Assembly: GCA_017997825.1 (NCBI GenBank)
Contig: JAGOEH010000126.1
Location: forward strand, 1 to 8,881
Reading direction: 5' to 3'
From: Candidatus Delongbacteria bacterium
Lineage (GTDB): Bacteria > JAGOEH01
Length of the DNA stretch: 8,881 nucleotides
Positions 6,753 through 8,881 of the stretch are shown piece by piece. The translations under genes were made by a program, and so were the position numbers. The notes below the pieces were generated by a model, which saw nothing but the letters and a program-made list of their open reading frames with translations, was not told the DNA's origin and made no database searches. Every line of letters starts with the position of its first letter. Position 1 is the stretch's first letter.

Positions 6753-6780
6753 AATATACACAATTTATTCAAATAGTCAA
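6753..6780 (-). promoter_or_regulatory. Predicted sigma70-type promoter of argG
   Basis: On the minus strand, TTGACT (6780-6775) is followed after 16 bp by TATATT (6758-6753), each 5 of 6 against consensus. The predicted start is near 6746. It stands back to back with the leuA promoter, with 13 bp between the two -35 boxes. Confidence 0.75.
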
Positions 6781-6793
6781 GGGAAAAATGGTG

Positions 6794-6822
6794 TTGACTT
6801 TTTAAAATTAATAGCATAGATT
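6794..6822 (+). promoter_or_regulatory. Predicted sigma70-type promoter of leuA
   Basis: TTGACT (6794-6799) and TAGATT (6817-6822) are spaced by 17 bp. The start would be near 6829, leaving a leader of only about 36 nt. That is too short for a T-box or a leucine leader peptide with attenuator, so control must be at initiation or through the enzyme itself. Confidence 0.65.
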
Positions 6823-6864
6823 GGAAAATGTTTTAATTGACCAGGAATCAAAGAAGGAGGAATA

Positions 6865-8406
6865 ATGTCCAAACGAATCAGGATATTCGACACCACCCTG
6901 AGAGACGGAGAACAATCTCCGGGCGCGTCGATGTCGGTCGACCAAAAGGTAGAGATCGCAGTAGCGCTGAGCCGTCTGGGAGTCGATTATATTGAAGCCG
7001 GGTTTCCGGTATCGTCTCCGGTCCAATTCGAGAGTGTCAACCGGGTTTCGGAAGCGGTACAGAATACCACCATTGTCGCGTTAGCCCGCTGCGTCAAGGA
7101 GGATATCGATGCGGCCCGGCAATCCCTTAAAAATGCTAAGATGAGGCGGATTCATGTTTTCATCGCCACCTCTCCTTTACATCGTGAATACAAGCTCAAG
7201 ATGAGCCAATCCCAGATTCTGGATCGCATCAAGCAGTATATGGATTATGCGGGACAGTTTTTCGATCAGATCGAATTTTCGGCCGAGGATGCCTCGCGGA
7301 CCGAACCCGATTTCCTGTATGAAGTGGTGCGGACCGCTATCCGGCATGGCGCCAAGGCGGTCAATATTCCCGATACAGTTGGTTACGCCATTCCCTCCGA
7401 TTTTGGGCATTTTATCCGTGGAATCTGTGAAAATGTTCCGGAGATCAAAACCATCGATTTGTCGGTCCACTGCCATAACGATTTGGGATTGGCGGTATCC
7501 AATTCCATTGCGGCCATAGAAAACGGAGCCACCCAGATCGAGACCACCTTGAACGGAATCGGGGAACGGGCCGGCAATTGTTCTCTGGAGGAGCTGGTGA
7601 TGGCCTTCAAGGTCCGGCAGGACTACCTGGCCTATCAAACCGGCATCAAGACCGAGCTGCTTTATCCGACCTCCAAGCTGCTGCAGAGTATCACCGGCCT
7701 GATGATCGCCCGTAATAAACCGATCATCGGGGATAATGTGTTTTCGCATGAATCGGGCATCCATCAGGATGGGGTCCTCAAACATAAAGAAACCTATGAA
7801 ATCATGAAGCCGGCCGATATCGGCTATAACTCGGAAACCCTGGTAATGGGTCGCCATTCCGGCCGCCATGCCTTCAAAATCAAGCTGGAACAGTATGGTA
7901 TCATGCTTTCGCCCGAGAAATTCGATCAAGCCTTCAAGGCCTTCACCGAGCTGGCCGACAAGAAAAAAGAGGTCTTCGACGAGGATATTCTGGCCATTAT
8001 TTCCAGTATGCTGGGCAAGATTCAGGAGGGTTATCAACTGGAATACTTCCATGTTCATACCGGCAACACCCTGATTCCTTCGGCCACCGTCAAAATCAGC
8101 AAGGATCAGGAACACTATGTAGCTGCATCCACCGGTGACGGCCCGGTCGATGCCCTGTTCTGCGCCATCGATAAAGCCCTGTCGATCAGCCCGGTTTTAA
8201 AGGATTACCAGATCCAGGCCGTCAGCTCGGGCAAGGAAGCCACCGGCCAGGTCCGGCTGGTTCTCTCACTGGAGAACAACGATTTTATGGGCAAAGGCAC
8301 CTCGACCGATATCATCGAGGCATCGGCCGCCGCCTATGTCAACGCGGTCAACCGATATCTTTACAAAAGCCTGTTTACAGCCGAATTCAACGGTGAAACC
8401 ATTTAA
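6865..8406 (+). CDS. leuA: 2-isopropylmalate synthase
   Basis: 513 residues, normal for the bacterial enzyme. It condenses acetyl-CoA with 2-oxoisovalerate, the committed step of leucine synthesis. The TIM-barrel HMGL-like domain (about 1-270) opens with FDTTLRDGEQSPG (8-20), which supplies the metal-binding Asp and catalytic Arg. VHCHNDLG has the HxH metal ligands at 202 and 204, and NGIGERAGN follows. A linker with GIHQDGVLKH and GRHSGRHAF comes next. The C-terminal LeuA regulatory domain (about 390-505) is complete, so leucine feedback inhibition is expected. The ATG at 6865 has a strong AAGGAGG four bases upstream. The substrate could in principle be that of citramalate or homocitrate synthase, but the full-length LeuA layout and leuC next door favour LeuA. 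leuC follows after 15 bp. Confidence 0.96.
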   Translation: MSKRIRIFDTTLRDGEQSPGASMSVDQKVEIAVALSRLGVDYIEAGFPVSSPVQFESVNRVSEAVQNTTIVALARCVKEDIDAARQSLKNAKMRRIHVFIATSPLHREYKLKMSQSQILDRIKQYMDYAGQFFDQIEFSAEDASRTEPDFLYEVVRTAIRHGAKAVNIPDTVGYAIPSDFGHFIRGICENVPEIKTIDLSVHCHNDLGLAVSNSIAAIENGATQIETTLNGIGERAGNCSLEELVMAFKVRQDYLAYQTGIKTELLYPTSKLLQSITGLMIARNKPIIGDNVFSHESGIHQDGVLKHKETYEIMKPADIGYNSETLVMGRHSGRHAFKIKLEQYGIMLSPEKFDQAFKAFTELADKKKEVFDEDILAIISSMLGKIQEGYQLEYFHVHTGNTLIPSATVKISKDQEHYVAASTGDGPVDALFCAIDKALSISPVLKDYQIQAVSSGKEATGQVRLVLSLENNDFMGKGTSTDIIEASAAAYVNAVNRYLYKSLFTAEFNGETI

Positions 8407-8421
8407 CGGGATCAGGATACG

Positions 8422-8881
8422 ATGACACACGGAATGACTCTGACTGAAAAACTGTTTGCCCGTAAAATGGAAGTGGAACGGGTTTCACCGGGTGAATACT
8501 ATCTGGTGGAAGTGGATAAAGCATTGGCCAATGATATTACCGCTCCGGTGGCCATCGAGGAGTTTGTCAAAGCCGGAGGGAACCGGGTCGCCTTTCCCGA
8601 CCGCATCATCCTGGTGGCCGATCATTTTGTTCCCTGCAAGGATATCCTGAGTGCCCAGCAGGTTCAGAAGGTCCGTCGGTTTGCCGCCGATCAGCAAATC
8701 CGTCATTTTTACGATCTGGGACGAATGGGAATCGAGCATGTGTTTCTTCCGGAACAGGGACTGGTCAAGTCCTGGGAATTTGTGGTGGGTGCGGATTCCC
8801 ATACCTGTACTTACGGCGCCTTAGGCGCTTTTGCCACCGGGGTCGGATCGACCGATATCGCCGGGGTTTTTCTGATCGGCA
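8422..8881 (+). CDS. leuC: 3-isopropylmalate dehydratase large subunit (N-terminal part; cut by the window edge)
   Basis: The first 153 residues are present; the family length is about 420. It is the aconitase-fold subunit that, with LeuD, isomerises 2- to 3-isopropylmalate, the step after LeuA. Visible motifs are GMTLTEKLFARK at the N-terminus, ADHFVP (66-71), then GADSHTCTYGALGAFATG (123-140), whose Cys is the first ligand of the [4Fe-4S] cluster. Loop lengths fit the short archaeal/HacA-like LeuC type rather than the longer enterobacterial form; homoaconitase is a possible alternative, but the leuA neighbour favours LeuC. The ATG at 8422 has AGGA five bases upstream; Met5 (8434) is another possible start. 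It is in an operon with leuA, and leuD would be expected next. Confidence 0.93.
   Translation, partial: MTHGMTLTEKLFARKMEVERVSPGEYYLVEVDKALANDITAPVAIEEFVKAGGNRVAFPDRIILVADHFVPCKDILSAQQVQKVRRFAADQQIRHFYDLGRMGIEHVFLPEQGLVKSWEFVVGADSHTCTYGALGAFATGVGSTDIAGVFLIG

Noticed and set aside
6829-6864. Possible T-box or leucine leader-peptide attenuator before leuA
   Set aside because: The predicted leader is about 36 nt, with no Leu-codon run, no antiterminator stem and no terminator.
7177-8115. Minus-strand open frame of 312 codons
   Set aside because: It lies wholly antisense to leuA, whose motifs are unmistakable; the translation shows no domain and has no ribosome binding site.

Overview
The window is a stretch of ordinary bacterial chromosome, with GC near 50% by eye. 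It is dominated by two amino-acid biosynthesis loci that face away from each other. ArgG, ArgH, LeuA and LeuC are all recognisable and apparently intact, LeuC being cut by the window edge. This points to a free-living prototroph for arginine and leucine. LeuC is the short archaeal/HacA-like type. I cannot name the phylum from sequence alone; an uncultivated or poorly sampled lineage would fit. No phage, plasmid, insertion sequence, CRISPR array, rRNA or tRNA is visible.

Layout from left to right. Bases 1-102 are the end of an unidentified plus-strand gene. A degenerate 7-bp tandem repeat and a bidirectional terminator follow. The minus strand then carries (read right to left as transcribed) argG (6590-5331), argH (4994-3603), a WYL-domain regulator (3578-2637), a BtrH/C39-like papain-fold protein (2399-1374) and a two-domain VOC protein (1083-301). 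The plus strand carries leuA (6865-8406) and the start of leuC (8422 to the edge).

The control logic is unusually readable. Between argG and leuA (6591-6864) two sigma70-type promoters stand back to back, with identical TTGACT -35 boxes forming an inverted repeat 13 bp apart. A near-perfect ArgR operator (ARG box) lies just after the predicted argG start point. After argG there is a strong intrinsic terminator and then a separate promoter for argH. So argG and argH are probably separate transcripts, and the WYL regulator is probably co-transcribed with argH (24-bp gap). leuA and leuC form an operon with a 15-bp gap.

The parts worth a second look are small: the WYL regulator placed in the argH transcript and followed by a cluster of palindromes; a papain-like-fold protein whose expected nucleophile position reads Ser; two kinds of intergenic short tandem repeat; and a roughly threefold excess of GATC across the window. 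I found no multi-gene undescribed system here.
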